A stretch of 40,614 nucleotides of DNA, taken from Anaerolineaceae bacterium. GTDB lineage: Bacteria > Chloroflexota > Anaerolineae > Anaerolineales > Anaerolineaceae. Positions within the stretch are counted from its first letter, which is position 1. Each line of letters starts with the position of its first letter. The stretch spans positions 1 through 40,614 of the forward strand of contig DMDF01000081.1 in the NCBI GenBank assembly GCA_003446605.1, in the 5' to 3' direction. The notes beneath the pieces are model-generated. The model searched no databases. It worked only from the letters and a program-made list of their open reading frames with translations, and had not been told where the DNA came from. Positions 32,106 through 40,164 of the stretch are shown one piece after another. A program made the position numbers and the translations under genes.

Positions 32106-33402
32106 TGAAAATCGTGTTTATCTTTTCTGCCCAATTTTCTTTAGAAATTGGTACTAGTAAATTCCTTGACCATTCATGAAGCTGCGCCGGATTTCCACTA
32201 ATTTCCTCCAAACACAACTTTAGGGCATCCTTATCACCGGTTTGAAAGACCCTTCCATTCTTCCCATTATTGATGAGATAATTATTGCCAACACTTGATG
32301 AAGCAATCACAGGGACCTTTTGCGCCATCGCTTCAAGCACAACACGAGACGCCAATTCCATCATTGTTGAAGGGACGACGCATAAATCTGCTTTGGCAAT
32401 CTTTCTTGAAACATCAGCGCCGGAAAGATTGGTGAAGAATTTTATTGCTTTATTGTCAGCTAATTTTTCTAAGTCTATATTGGATAATGGGTTTTGTTTT
32501 ACAGATCTGGTTATCACCCATAATTCGGTGGGTAAAGCAAGCTGAGATTCAGAATACGCATCAAGCAAGAGTTTGGAACCTTTTAGTTTTGTCCACCTGC
32601 CTATGAATAATATATACAACGGTCGATCCTCACCCGGAATTCCGGCTGATCGGGAGTATTGGGTGAGTTTTTCTTCACCAATAAACTGAGGCAACAGGCG
32701 GATGTTTTCTTTACTCACGCCGTATTCAGAAAGCTTTTGCTTTACCATTGGTGATTGAGCGATGAAAAAATTTACTTTTTGACGGTAGTTCTCCATAAAG
32801 GACAGAGATTTCGTGACCGCGGAATCAACATGAATATTGTAAGGATGAGCTTTACGTAAAATATTCCGCAGTATATTTCCAAAAATAGGTAGCGAAAGAA
32901 TTTGATTTTTAATTTGGTCTTTCCAACCTAATGAATTCTGAATGCATGCTGAACATTTTTCTATCGATTTTGGTCCGCTGCAAAGCTGTCCCCAACTATC
33001 TTGAAGCCAAATTTGTAAACATAATATAGAATAATCGTGCACCATTTGAACGATTGGAATACCCAATTTCGAACCTAAAAGTGGGAAGTCAATCAACCCA
33101 TTCCAAGCCCCTACATAAATGAGATCGGGATGCCATTCCTGAAAATAGGGTTCCGCTTGTTCTTTAATATAAGCATCCGAGTTCCATTTGCCTAACCAGG
33201 CTTTCTTGTGATCCGGAGAATTTACCGGTATTCGCGTCAACAAATAACCATCCTGCCAGACATCGCCCTCATGCTCTGAACCGCAAACAACCCTGATCTC
33301 ATGACCTCTGTCCAGCAATGTTGAGGCAAGAAATCTTGTGTTTTGGGCGCTGCTGCTAAAATTGTTGGCTTCAGCAAAAAGGGAAACAATCAAAATGCGC
33401 AT
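32071..33402 (-). CDS. GT4-family glycosyltransferase with Cys motif
   Basis: The 443-residue GT-B protein opens with MRILIVSLFAEANNFSSSAQ and has MVHDYSILC followed by LCSGPKSIEKCSACI. That Cys-rich insertion is typical of a subset of GT4 enzymes and may form a metal site or disulfide. The C-terminal half holds LYILFIGRWTKLKGSK, KADLCVVPSTMMELASRVVLEAMAQKVPVIAS and a DKDALKLCLEEI helix. It is soluble and likely membrane-peripheral. It starts 9 bases downstream of the GT2 gene and ends inside the next gene by 35 bases. Substrate unknown. Confidence 0.88.
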   Translation of the reverse strand: MRILIVSLFAEANNFSSSAQNTRFLASTLLDRGHEIRVVCGSEHEGDVWQDGYLLTRIPVNSPDHKKAWLGKWNSDAYIKEQAEPYFQEWHPDLIYVGAWNGLIDFPLLGSKLGIPIVQMVHDYSILCLQIWLQDSWGQLCSGPKSIEKCSACIQNSLGWKDQIKNQILSLPIFGNILRNILRKAHPYNIHVDSAVTKSLSFMENYRQKVNFFIAQSPMVKQKLSEYGVSKENIRLLPQFIGEEKLTQYSRSAGIPGEDRPLYILFIGRWTKLKGSKLLLDAYSESQLALPTELWVITRSVKQNPLSNIDLEKLADNKAIKFFTNLSGADVSRKIAKADLCVVPSTMMELASRVVLEAMAQKVPVIASSSVGNNYLINNGKNGRVFQTGDKDALKLCLEEISGNPAQLHEWSRNLLVPISKENWAEKINTIFNEALTNAERFV

Positions 33403-33411
33403 ATAAAAATT

Positions 33412-34359
33412 CTATTGTTTTAGATTAAAAATAATTTTACCTAGATGGTTTTTCCAGGCAATCCAAGTTCCCTTAATTTTTCCACAACCTGCATACAATT
33501 GGTATTTTGCTCTAAACTTTTTTTCCTTATTCTTGCTCAGCGCTGAAAATAAAATGCTTGGATAAAAAAAGGTGAAAAATGGTTTTATAGTCCATAGGAA
33601 GCTCTTAATTGGCTGCTTCCAGGGCTGTGATTTTTGTGCTTGCCCAGTAAAATACCGATAATTTCGTTTTAAAGCCCAATCAACTGAACACCTTTCCTTT
33701 GGAACAAAATGCCAAACAAGTGCCTCAGGAATAAACAACCCCTTAACCCCATTCTCCAATAGTCTCCTTTGCATTTCTGTTTCCTGTCCTGTACTGTTTG
33801 TTTTTGAACCTGGTCCAAAATTGGGACTAAATCCACCTGCCCTGATAATATCATTCGAAAATGCCGCCCAATTACACCCAGAAAATATTGGGCTTTCAAC
33901 TTTAGACGTCTTTTTATCGATACGAAAACCCAGTACTGAGTTTGGTAGATATTTTTTTAACCACTCATCAGGTTCTTGCTCATAATCTGGTTCAATAGGA
34001 CCACCAAAAAATATACCCTTGTCTATACCATCAGCAGAAACTGAATATTTTATCAAAATTTCAGGATGGAATCTGACATCGTCATCAGTAAAAAAAATGA
34101 GGCTCTCCATAATGGGATCAATAGCTAAATTCAGGGCGGCACTCTTATTTGCATTCGATGAGTATAAATAGCGAACATTCAACGAGGAAGAATGAAAAGA
34201 TCGAACAACTGCATCTGTACCTGCTTTTATTCCATTTTCGACAACAATTGTCTCACAGAAATTATCAGGCTTAATGCACTTATCTAAAGATTCTAATGTG
34301 CGACTTAGAAGTTCTGGCCTTCCTGACGTTGGTATGATTACAACCAGTTTTTTTGCCAT
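33412..34359 (-). CDS. GT2-family glycosyltransferase
   Basis: The 315-residue GT-A protein reads KLVVIIPTSGRPELLSRTLESL at the start. ETIVVENG follows, then SNANKSAALNLAIDPIMESLIFFTDDDVRFHPE with the TDDD metal motif and FSGCNWAAFSNDIIRAGGF. GQETEMQRRLLENG gives the ED-type catalytic region. The C-terminal part is rich in aromatic residues (FLWTIKPFFTFFYPSILF) and may associate with the membrane. It lies just below the GT2 relic at 34405-34581 and 9 bases above the next GT4 gene. Sugar unknown. Confidence 0.86.
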   Translation of the reverse strand: MAKKLVVIIPTSGRPELLSRTLESLDKCIKPDNFCETIVVENGIKAGTDAVVRSFHSSSLNVRYLYSSNANKSAALNLAIDPIMESLIFFTDDDVRFHPEILIKYSVSADGIDKGIFFGGPIEPDYEQEPDEWLKKYLPNSVLGFRIDKKTSKVESPIFSGCNWAAFSNDIIRAGGFSPNFGPGSKTNSTGQETEMQRRLLENGVKGLFIPEALVWHFVPKERCSVDWALKRNYRYFTGQAQKSQPWKQPIKSFLWTIKPFFTFFYPSILFSALSKNKEKKFRAKYQLYAGCGKIKGTWIAWKNHLGKIIFNLKQ

Positions 34360-34404
34360 AATAAGATTAATATTTGAATCAATTGAATAAACTATAAATG
34401 ATTA

Positions 34405-34581
34405 TCATTTTAAAAAACCGAACTTCACACAAAATGGATTTACATTTTCATTGAAAAGAAAAATCTCAATCAGGATCACCTCAGCCGTTTCAGGCTGCGC
34501 TAGGGCAGACTCGACCGCCTGCGTTACAAAGCTGGCGGCGTTATAAACCGGGATGATGACACTAACTTTAAAAATTTCCAT
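34405..34581 (-). pseudogene. Truncated GT2 glycosyltransferase relic (58 codons)
   Basis: The minus strand from ATG at 34581 reads KVSVIIPVYNAASFV followed by AVESALAQPETAEVILIE, the first 40 residues of a GT2 enzyme. It then runs into an unrelated IFLFNENVNPF tail and stops. The DG.S nucleotide-sugar loop that should follow VILIE is missing, so catalysis is lost. Two bases separate the ATG from the stop of the GT4 gene upstream, the spacing of a normal operon gene. The first part is GC-richer than the second, so the break near 34462 looks like a recombination joint. Confidence 0.8.
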
Positions 34582-34583
34582 AT

Positions 34584-35753
34584 TTAATCTTTAGTGCTAG
34601 AAACGCTCATAATTCTCTTTAGCTCTTTAGCCTCCTTTTCAAGGCTAAATTGTTTAGCAACCCTTTCCCTTCCCGCATTTCCCATTTTTTTCCTCAATAA
34701 AGGATCATCCGCAAGTCTTAGAAAGGCATTAGCCTGAGCTTCTACATCACCAGGGTCATTCAAAATCCCTGTTTCGCCATCCACTACTGTTTCAACCACA
34801 CCACCATGCCTGGTTCCCACAACGGGTAAGGCATAGGACATTGCCTCTAAAACGCTCACACCCAAGGCTTCAGACTGGTGGGATATTTCACCATAAATAT
34901 TGTGCTGAGTGTAGATATCCGATTTTAACAATAGTTGTTGAGCTTCTTGCCAGCTGACAAAACCCAAAAAATCAATTGAGTCTTTATATGGCGATCTTTC
35001 TCTTAGCAATTCACAGGTCGTCCGTAAGGGACCATCTCCAGCGATGATCAGCTGCCCATTTAGGCCTTTCATCCTTGCTAATTCAAAGGCTTTAATCGTT
35101 CTATCAGGTGATTTAAAATCGATAAGTCTGCCTAACTGAAAAATTTGAATATCATCCGTTTTTTTATGAATACGAATATTTTCTGGTAATGGAACACCAA
35201 GGTATTTGACAACAATTCTATCTGGATTTATTCCAGCAGAAACAAGTGCATTTTTCGTAAATTTAGAATTTGCAATGAAAACAGCAATTTGACTCAAATC
35301 CTTCAGTCGTTTGGGATAATCATCATCAAATGATTTCTTTTCCGGTTGAGTATGTGAGCGAAGATCAAATGTTGCATCAAAGCCATGAAAATGCACAAAC
35401 AAAGGTAAGTTGATATCTTGTAAGGTGTCCATAACCTTAACAGCTTCGATACCGTACTGACAGAGGATATGCGTTATAGAATAACGATCGATTAATCTTC
35501 TAATTAGTTTGTTTGGATCGGGTGGATTTCGCCTGAAGGTGTACCCAAATAATTTAAACAATCTTGACAAATATCGGATTTCTTTTGGTTGGTGTGCCTT
35601 AGAATAGACGGGCACTGATCCCCGCCAAGTTTTCTCGCCTTTAGTGTCATTTGCAACAATAACCTTTAGATCTGAGCCCAAGGACTCAATCATTCGACCC
35701 ATCCAAACCTCAGAGGAAGCCTTCCAACTACGCATTATAAATAATATATTCAT
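34584..35753 (-). CDS. GT4-family glycosyltransferase
   Basis: The 389-residue GT-B protein starts MNILFIMRSWKASSEVWM and has HILCQYGIEAVKV and FVHFHGFDA in its N-terminal half. IQIFQLGRLIDFKSPD, LIIAGDGPLRTTCELL, SHQSEALGVSVLEAMSYALPVVGTRHGG and a terminal FSLEKEAKELKRIM helix follow. Glu of LEAMSYALP is the nucleotide-binding residue. The protein resembles colanic-acid WcaL-like enzymes in general layout, but its sugar is not assignable. It follows the FkbM-family gene by 19 bases and is followed by the truncated GT2 relic. Confidence 0.88.
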   Translation of the reverse strand: MNILFIMRSWKASSEVWMGRMIESLGSDLKVIVANDTKGEKTWRGSVPVYSKAHQPKEIRYLSRLFKLFGYTFRRNPPDPNKLIRRLIDRYSITHILCQYGIEAVKVMDTLQDINLPLFVHFHGFDATFDLRSHTQPEKKSFDDDYPKRLKDLSQIAVFIANSKFTKNALVSAGINPDRIVVKYLGVPLPENIRIHKKTDDIQIFQLGRLIDFKSPDRTIKAFELARMKGLNGQLIIAGDGPLRTTCELLRERSPYKDSIDFLGFVSWQEAQQLLLKSDIYTQHNIYGEISHQSEALGVSVLEAMSYALPVVGTRHGGVVETVVDGETGILNDPGDVEAQANAFLRLADDPLLRKKMGNAGRERVAKQFSLEKEAKELKRIMSVSSTKD

Positions 35754-35772
35754 AAATTCAATAATAGTATGA

Positions 35773-36579
35773 TTATTTGTAACGATGCATTAGTAAAAAT
35801 TTCTTCAACTTTTTTATGTTTCGTGAAATTGTTTTTTTAAATTCTAAAATTTTCTTTTTACATTTTAAATATATAAATTGAAAATTGTACTTATATCCAT
35901 AAATATAATTTAGATAATTTTTATCAAGAAAGCGATAACTTTGTTTTTCCAAATAATTATTCACCTGCTCGTAGTTCTCTGGAAATATTTCTAAACAAAT
36001 GAATGGATGATGTCTTAGAATTAATTTCTCGCCTGATTTTAATACATCTAACTCTTGCCCTTCTACATCAATTTTCAATAACTTTATATTTTTAAAATCA
36101 TATATTCCTCCAATGGCTTTATCAAGTGAGATACCATTTAGAACTTCAAAATTTCTGCCTTCTATCATTTTAGGGGAGGAAAATGACATCCCAATATTAT
36201 TTTTTTCTTCCTCTGTAAAAAAGTACGCTTTATCATATGTTGAAATTAAATAATTTAAGATAAAACAATCTTTGTTTTGGAAATTATTTTCTTTAATATT
36301 ACGGCGTAGAATCGGAATTAGATCAATGTTTGCTTCTATGGCGATTACAGTTTCAGTCGTACACTCATTCAGAAAATAAATGGCATGATTTCCAATATTC
36401 GCACCAATATCAATATAAGTACCAGATAAATTTAAGAATCTTATTTTCTCAAGAGTTCGAATATCATAAAATGATCTACTTTTAATTATCTTTTTGAATA
36501 TATAATCATTACGAGAATACCCTGCAAGAGAATAGTTCTTGTTATTGTATGAAATTAATGAAGTTGGATTTTTAATCAT
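35773..36579 (-). CDS. FkbM-family methyltransferase
   Basis: The 268-residue protein has YIDIGANIGNHAIYF (55-69), which is motif I of FkbM methyltransferases, AIEANIDLIPILRRNIKENN (strand 2 acidic residue and following helix), and LLKIDVEGQELDVL, the other family hallmark. FkbM enzymes O-methylate hydroxyls of macrolides and sugars. Here a sugar of the surface polymer is the likely acceptor. The coding sequence is one of the most AT-rich of the window. The last 40 residues are strongly basic (KKILEFKKTISRNIKKLKK) and may hold the protein at the membrane. It sits 31 bases downstream of the Wzt-like ATPase gene. Confidence 0.85.
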   Translation of the reverse strand: MIKNPTSLISYNNKNYSLAGYSRNDYIFKKIIKSRSFYDIRTLEKIRFLNLSGTYIDIGANIGNHAIYFLNECTTETVIAIEANIDLIPILRRNIKENNFQNKDCFILNYLISTYDKAYFFTEEEKNNIGMSFSSPKMIEGRNFEVLNGISLDKAIGGIYDFKNIKLLKIDVEGQELDVLKSGEKLILRHHPFICLEIFPENYEQVNNYLEKQSYRFLDKNYLNYIYGYKYNFQFIYLKCKKKILEFKKTISRNIKKLKKFLLMHRYK

Positions 36580-36610
36580 CTTTTGTTTTTCATTGTAACA
36601 AGATCAATGT

Positions 36611-37906
36611 TTATTTATCAGACTCAAGAATAACACAATCCCATACGGATGGAGCCCATGCCATAAACATTTCAGATTTTGTCACATTTGGTCTATTGGA
36701 GTCTAAAGGTTCCTCAACAATGAACTTTAAAATATTCTTAACAACATCAACTGGTACCTGACGTCTATGATGATGTATGCCAATATCTAAGCGATATTCA
36801 CCCTTAAACAATGGCAGTGACGGAATTAATACTTCAACATCAAACTGCCCCTTTTCAGAAATATGAATTTTATTGGGTGAATCATAGGCGGATAAATGTA
36901 ATACATTAGCACCAAAGGCGTTTTTTATTGCCATACTTAGATCAAATTTCAAGTTCTCATTTGAAGTGAATACAAAATCAACTTTGAATGGTTTTGTTCG
37001 ATAAAATTTATTATTGATTTTTCCTTCTTCGTTTAATAATTTTGCTGACAATATTTTTGCTTGACCATCACCATATCGGTTGTTCCATTTTTCTAAATCT
37101 ACAAAACCATTTTTTGATTCTGAATGTCCACTATCTAAATATTGTGATATAACTTCTGAAGTTTCACCCCGTGTTTTTATGCTGCCATTTTCAATCCAGA
37201 ATGCTTTCTCACAAAGTGTATTGATAGAATTCATGTTATGGCTTACAAATAATACAGTTCGACCTTCACCAGCCACATCACCCATCTTGCCCAGGCACTT
37301 CTTCTGAAACTCGGCATCGCCCACCGCCAAGACCTCGTCCACCACCAAAATCTCCGGGTCCAGGTGGGCAGCCACGGCAAAAGCCAGGCGCACATACATC
37401 CCTGAAGAATAGCGTTTGACGGGGGTGTCGATGAACTTTTCCACCCCGGAGAAATCCACAATCTCATCAAACTTACGGTCCACCTCCTCCTTGCGCATGC
37501 CCAGGATGGCACCGTTCAGGTACACATTCTCCCTGCCGGTCAGCTCGGGGTGGAAGCCGGTGCCCACCTCCAGCAGGCTGCCGATCCGCCCCTTGACCTT
37601 CACCACGCCGCTGGTGGGTGCTGTCACCCGTGAAAGAATCTTGAGCAGGGTGCTTTTGCCTGCGCCGTTCTTGCCGATGATGCCCAGCGCTTCCCCCTGC
37701 TCTACTTTGAAAGAGACATCATCCAGCGCCAGGATGGATTCGCCGATCCGTTCGAAGTGATCCTGCTGCCCAATGCGGGTGTAGGGGTCGGGTTTGCCGC
37801 GCAGGCGTGCCCACCAGCGGTTGAGGTCGCGCGAGAGCGTCCCGGTGCCGATGACGCCCAGATCATATCGTTTGGTTAGATTTTCTATGCTAATTACTTT
37901 GCTCAT
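36611..37906 (-). CDS. wzt: Wzt-like polysaccharide ABC exporter ATPase with cargo-binding C-terminal domain
   Basis: The 431-residue protein has Walker A GKNGAGKST (78-86), the signature YSSGM (166-170), Walker B ILVVDEVLAVGD (186-197) and the switch His223, as in KpsT/Wzt/TagH-type exporters. From about 245 a Wzt_C beta-sandwich region follows, which in LPS O-antigen exporters recognises the cargo. It powers export with the permease at 40165-40614. Composition changes sharply near 37258: the line 37321-37380 has 39 G/C of 60, while 36961-37020 has 13 of 60. The ATPase half is GC-rich and the cargo half AT-rich, so the gene looks chimeric. A Wzt_C domain usually binds a chain-end modification, which fits the kinase-like/methyltransferase fusion and the other methyltransferases of the locus. 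Confidence 0.93.
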   Translation of the reverse strand: MSKVISIENLTKRYDLGVIGTGTLSRDLNRWWARLRGKPDPYTRIGQQDHFERIGESILALDDVSFKVEQGEALGIIGKNGAGKSTLLKILSRVTAPTSGVVKVKGRIGSLLEVGTGFHPELTGRENVYLNGAILGMRKEEVDRKFDEIVDFSGVEKFIDTPVKRYSSGMYVRLAFAVAAHLDPEILVVDEVLAVGDAEFQKKCLGKMGDVAGEGRTVLFVSHNMNSINTLCEKAFWIENGSIKTRGETSEVISQYLDSGHSESKNGFVDLEKWNNRYGDGQAKILSAKLLNEEGKINNKFYRTKPFKVDFVFTSNENLKFDLSMAIKNAFGANVLHLSAYDSPNKIHISEKGQFDVEVLIPSLPLFKGEYRLDIGIHHHRRQVPVDVVKNILKFIVEEPLDSNRPNVTKSEMFMAWAPSVWDCVILESDK

Positions 37907-37950
37907 ATAATTGTTATGATTTTTGATTATCGTAGTTTAATAAATCAAAA

Positions 37951-38709
37951 TCATCTGTAATTTGAGGATTTTTCATTATTTGATTTCTTTATAATGATAA
38001 TCAAATTATGATAAAAATGGATAGAGTTTACATAACCTGCATGTTTGGGCATTTGTGTTTTAGAATGATCATATTCTAAATAATTGATTGTATCTGGCAC
38101 AGCCTTAAAATAATTCATTGTTGTTCTCGGATTTGATAAATCTTCGCTATCGCCACCAAATTTATCCAGATACGATGTTTCAACATCTTCAATTGCATAT
38201 ATTCCCTCTTCTTTCAAATAAGGGTACAAGGTTTCAAAGGTTGTAATCACATGATCATTTTTATGGCTGCCATCATCAACAATAATGTCAACTTTGCCGA
38301 TATCAAGCATGATTCTCTTTAAGAATTCTCGATCGATTTGACTACCCTGAAAAATTTTTATTCTGTTTTCTTGCAAACTTTTCTTATCAAAAATATCTAT
38401 TGAATAAATTCTTCCAAAAGGGAAGAACCGTTTCCACATTCTTAAAGATCTTCCTCCTTTATAAGCATAATCATACCCACCAACACCAATTTCCAGTAAC
38501 TTTATCCTTTTAAATTTTAATCTTCTGAAATGATTGTAATAATGTGGTGTATAGTAGTGGCGCCCCCATTTATCTGTTCTATGAATTTGTGCTAGCCGTG
38601 TCAAACTAAAAGGAAAAAAAATTGACAATAAATCATCTCTAATGTTCCGTATTTGTCGAATTCTTTTAGGAGAAAGTCTTTCAATAATTTTTTCTTTAAT
38701 TTTAATCAT
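37951..38709 (-). CDS. Class I SAM-dependent methyltransferase (MycE/Methyltransf_24-like)
   Basis: The 252-residue protein has DKWGRHYYTPHYYNHFRRL before motif I LLEIGVGGYDYAYKGG (71-86), then IYSIDIFDK (acidic end of strand 2) and VDIIVDDGSHKNDHV, with a late IEDVETSYL. The DDGSH box and the E.G.G start are typical of sugar O-methyltransferases such as the mycinamicin MycE/MycF group and of cephalosporin-hydroxylase-like proteins, which need a metal. A sugar hydroxyl is a likely acceptor. It lies between the exporter ATPase and the GT-A-like gene, in AT-rich sequence, so it belongs to the accessory set. Confidence 0.8.
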   Translation of the reverse strand: MIKIKEKIIERLSPKRIRQIRNIRDDLLSIFFPFSLTRLAQIHRTDKWGRHYYTPHYYNHFRRLKFKRIKLLEIGVGGYDYAYKGGRSLRMWKRFFPFGRIYSIDIFDKKSLQENRIKIFQGSQIDREFLKRIMLDIGKVDIIVDDGSHKNDHVITTFETLYPYLKEEGIYAIEDVETSYLDKFGGDSEDLSNPRTTMNYFKAVPDTINYLEYDHSKTQMPKHAGYVNSIHFYHNLIIIIKKSNNEKSSNYR

Positions 38710-38822
38710 TTTATTAATACTTGAATCTAAGATACTAATTAACTAGGACCAATGCAAAATATAAACACATTATCTTCATGATTTCTCATTACGTATTCAG
38801 ACAGAAGAATAATGATTATTTT

Positions 38823-39806
38823 CTAATCGTAATAAGTTACAATTTTATTTGTAAAATCTAAGAATTCTTCACTAAATTGGCTTGCTAGCTGTGGGTTCAT
38901 TTCTAGGACATTGTGAGATTTTAATTCACCAAATTTTTTCCAATAATATTCTTGTATGTCTTTTTGACCACATGATTCCAAAGCTCGTCTCCAGAAATAT
39001 GTTCCTCTCATATCCCAAATATTGTTAGATTTGTTATTATAAGATGATCCTCCCACATGGTTGATTACTCCAGACGGTTCAAAAAAATTAGTAAGTTTGT
39101 CAATATAATTAATTGCATATCCATCCGCTATTCCTAAACAAAACCACAAACGGAGTGTGTCAAAAAAGTTTTTATGCAACTCAGGATAATTTTCTTCATT
39201 AATCCCAATTTTCAAGAGCTCTTTCTTGATGGGTCTAGAAAGCTGTTTTAATTTCTTTCGTTGACTGTTAATATGATACTTCTCCTGAACTACTTTCATC
39301 AGTGGGGTATTAAAGAACAGCAAAAATGTTTCTGGGATTTCTAGACCAATAACAGGGTTTTCATAATTAAAGAATGCGTTTGCCAGATAACCTGGTTTAA
39401 CAGCAGATATCTTTTCAAAAATTAAGGGTTTCATGACAAAGCAATCGTAATCAATAATTCCAAAAGGCTTATCCAAATTATTAAATAAGAAATCTATCAC
39501 ATCTGCATGTCTTAACATCCTTTTGAAACGAATATTACTATCAACAGCCAAATGATCTAACGCCCACTGATATTCCCAATCACTTATCCCATTTGAAACA
39601 AGAACAACGCTTTGAGAGGCTGGTATAAAACGCAAGCATAAATCAATAATGTGAAGCGATCCAGGTATGGCTGTAATAAAAAATGGTTTATAAATATCAT
39701 CCAAATTTTTCCCTTGCTTTTTTGCTTTTTGGAAATTCCACCAAGCATAAAAATCCGCTTGAATATTTCTTGTATGTTTGTAAATTGCGTTCTTCATATT
39801 CATCAT
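38823..39806 (-). CDS. Uncharacterised protein, possible GT-A-like glycosyltransferase
   Basis: The 327-residue protein shows PFFITAIPGSLHIIDLCLRFIP (about 41-62) and VVLVSNGISDWEYQWAL, then FGIIDYDCFVMKPL with Asp119-Tyr120-Asp121 at the end of a hydrophobic strand. That is how the DxD metal motif of GT-A glycosyltransferases appears. The second half has SGVINHVGGSSYNN and a WDMRGTYFWRRAL segment, which may carry catalytic residues. I do not recognise a named family. It stands between the exporter permease and a methyltransferase, in AT-rich sequence, with 113 bases before the next gene. A role in making the exported glycan is the best guess from its neighbours. Confidence 0.5.
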   Translation of the reverse strand: MMNMKNAIYKHTRNIQADFYAWWNFQKAKKQGKNLDDIYKPFFITAIPGSLHIIDLCLRFIPASQSVVLVSNGISDWEYQWALDHLAVDSNIRFKRMLRHADVIDFLFNNLDKPFGIIDYDCFVMKPLIFEKISAVKPGYLANAFFNYENPVIGLEIPETFLLFFNTPLMKVVQEKYHINSQRKKLKQLSRPIKKELLKIGINEENYPELHKNFFDTLRLWFCLGIADGYAINYIDKLTNFFEPSGVINHVGGSSYNNKSNNIWDMRGTYFWRRALESCGQKDIQEYYWKKFGELKSHNVLEMNPQLASQFSEEFLDFTNKIVTYYD

Positions 39807-39884
39807 AAGTTGCCAGAATTAGTTTAAACAAATCATAGTTAAAATTTCAACAGAGATTACAGAATTAGTCATAATCGATTATTA

Positions 39885-40083
39885 TAGCTGATAGGATATT
39901 AGCTGAAAGGCTCATCCCCTTCACTTCGTTACTGCCCCTTTTATGGGGTTCCACTTCGTTCCAGGACTTCGTCGCTTCGCTCCTTGGGCTGAAAGCGTAT
40001 TAGCCTGTAGCTCGTAGCTCGAAAAGAAGACCGAGGACCGGAGACTGATTAATTTCCCCGTCTCCCGTCTTCCGTCCGAGCAT
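39885..40083. repeat. Composite heptad array downstream of the exporter permease
   Basis: The 358-base gap 39807-40164 holds no supported gene. From 39885 come TAGCTGA, TAGGATA, TTAGCTG, AAAGG; in the middle CACTTCGTT occurs twice (39922 and 39952). From 40007 a clean register reads GTAGCTC, GTAGCTC, GAAAAGA, AGACCGA, GGACCGG, AGACTGA, TTAATTT, CCCCGTC, TCCCGTC, TTCCGTC, CGAGCAT. GCTGAAA-, GTAGCTG- and GAAGACC-type units are again combined, and the end is inverted (CCGTC against GACCG). Confidence 0.82.
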
Positions 40084-40164
40084 GAGCAGCCACACTCAAA
40101 GAGTGCTCTTCGAGCAAGCTGCCATGCGAGTGCTGAATTCATTGGAATTCAACCCCCGTCGAAT

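Noticed and set aside
39921..40142. 73-codon minus-strand ORF after the exporter permease
   Set aside because: It lies wholly in the heptad-array gap and its residues reflect repeat units.
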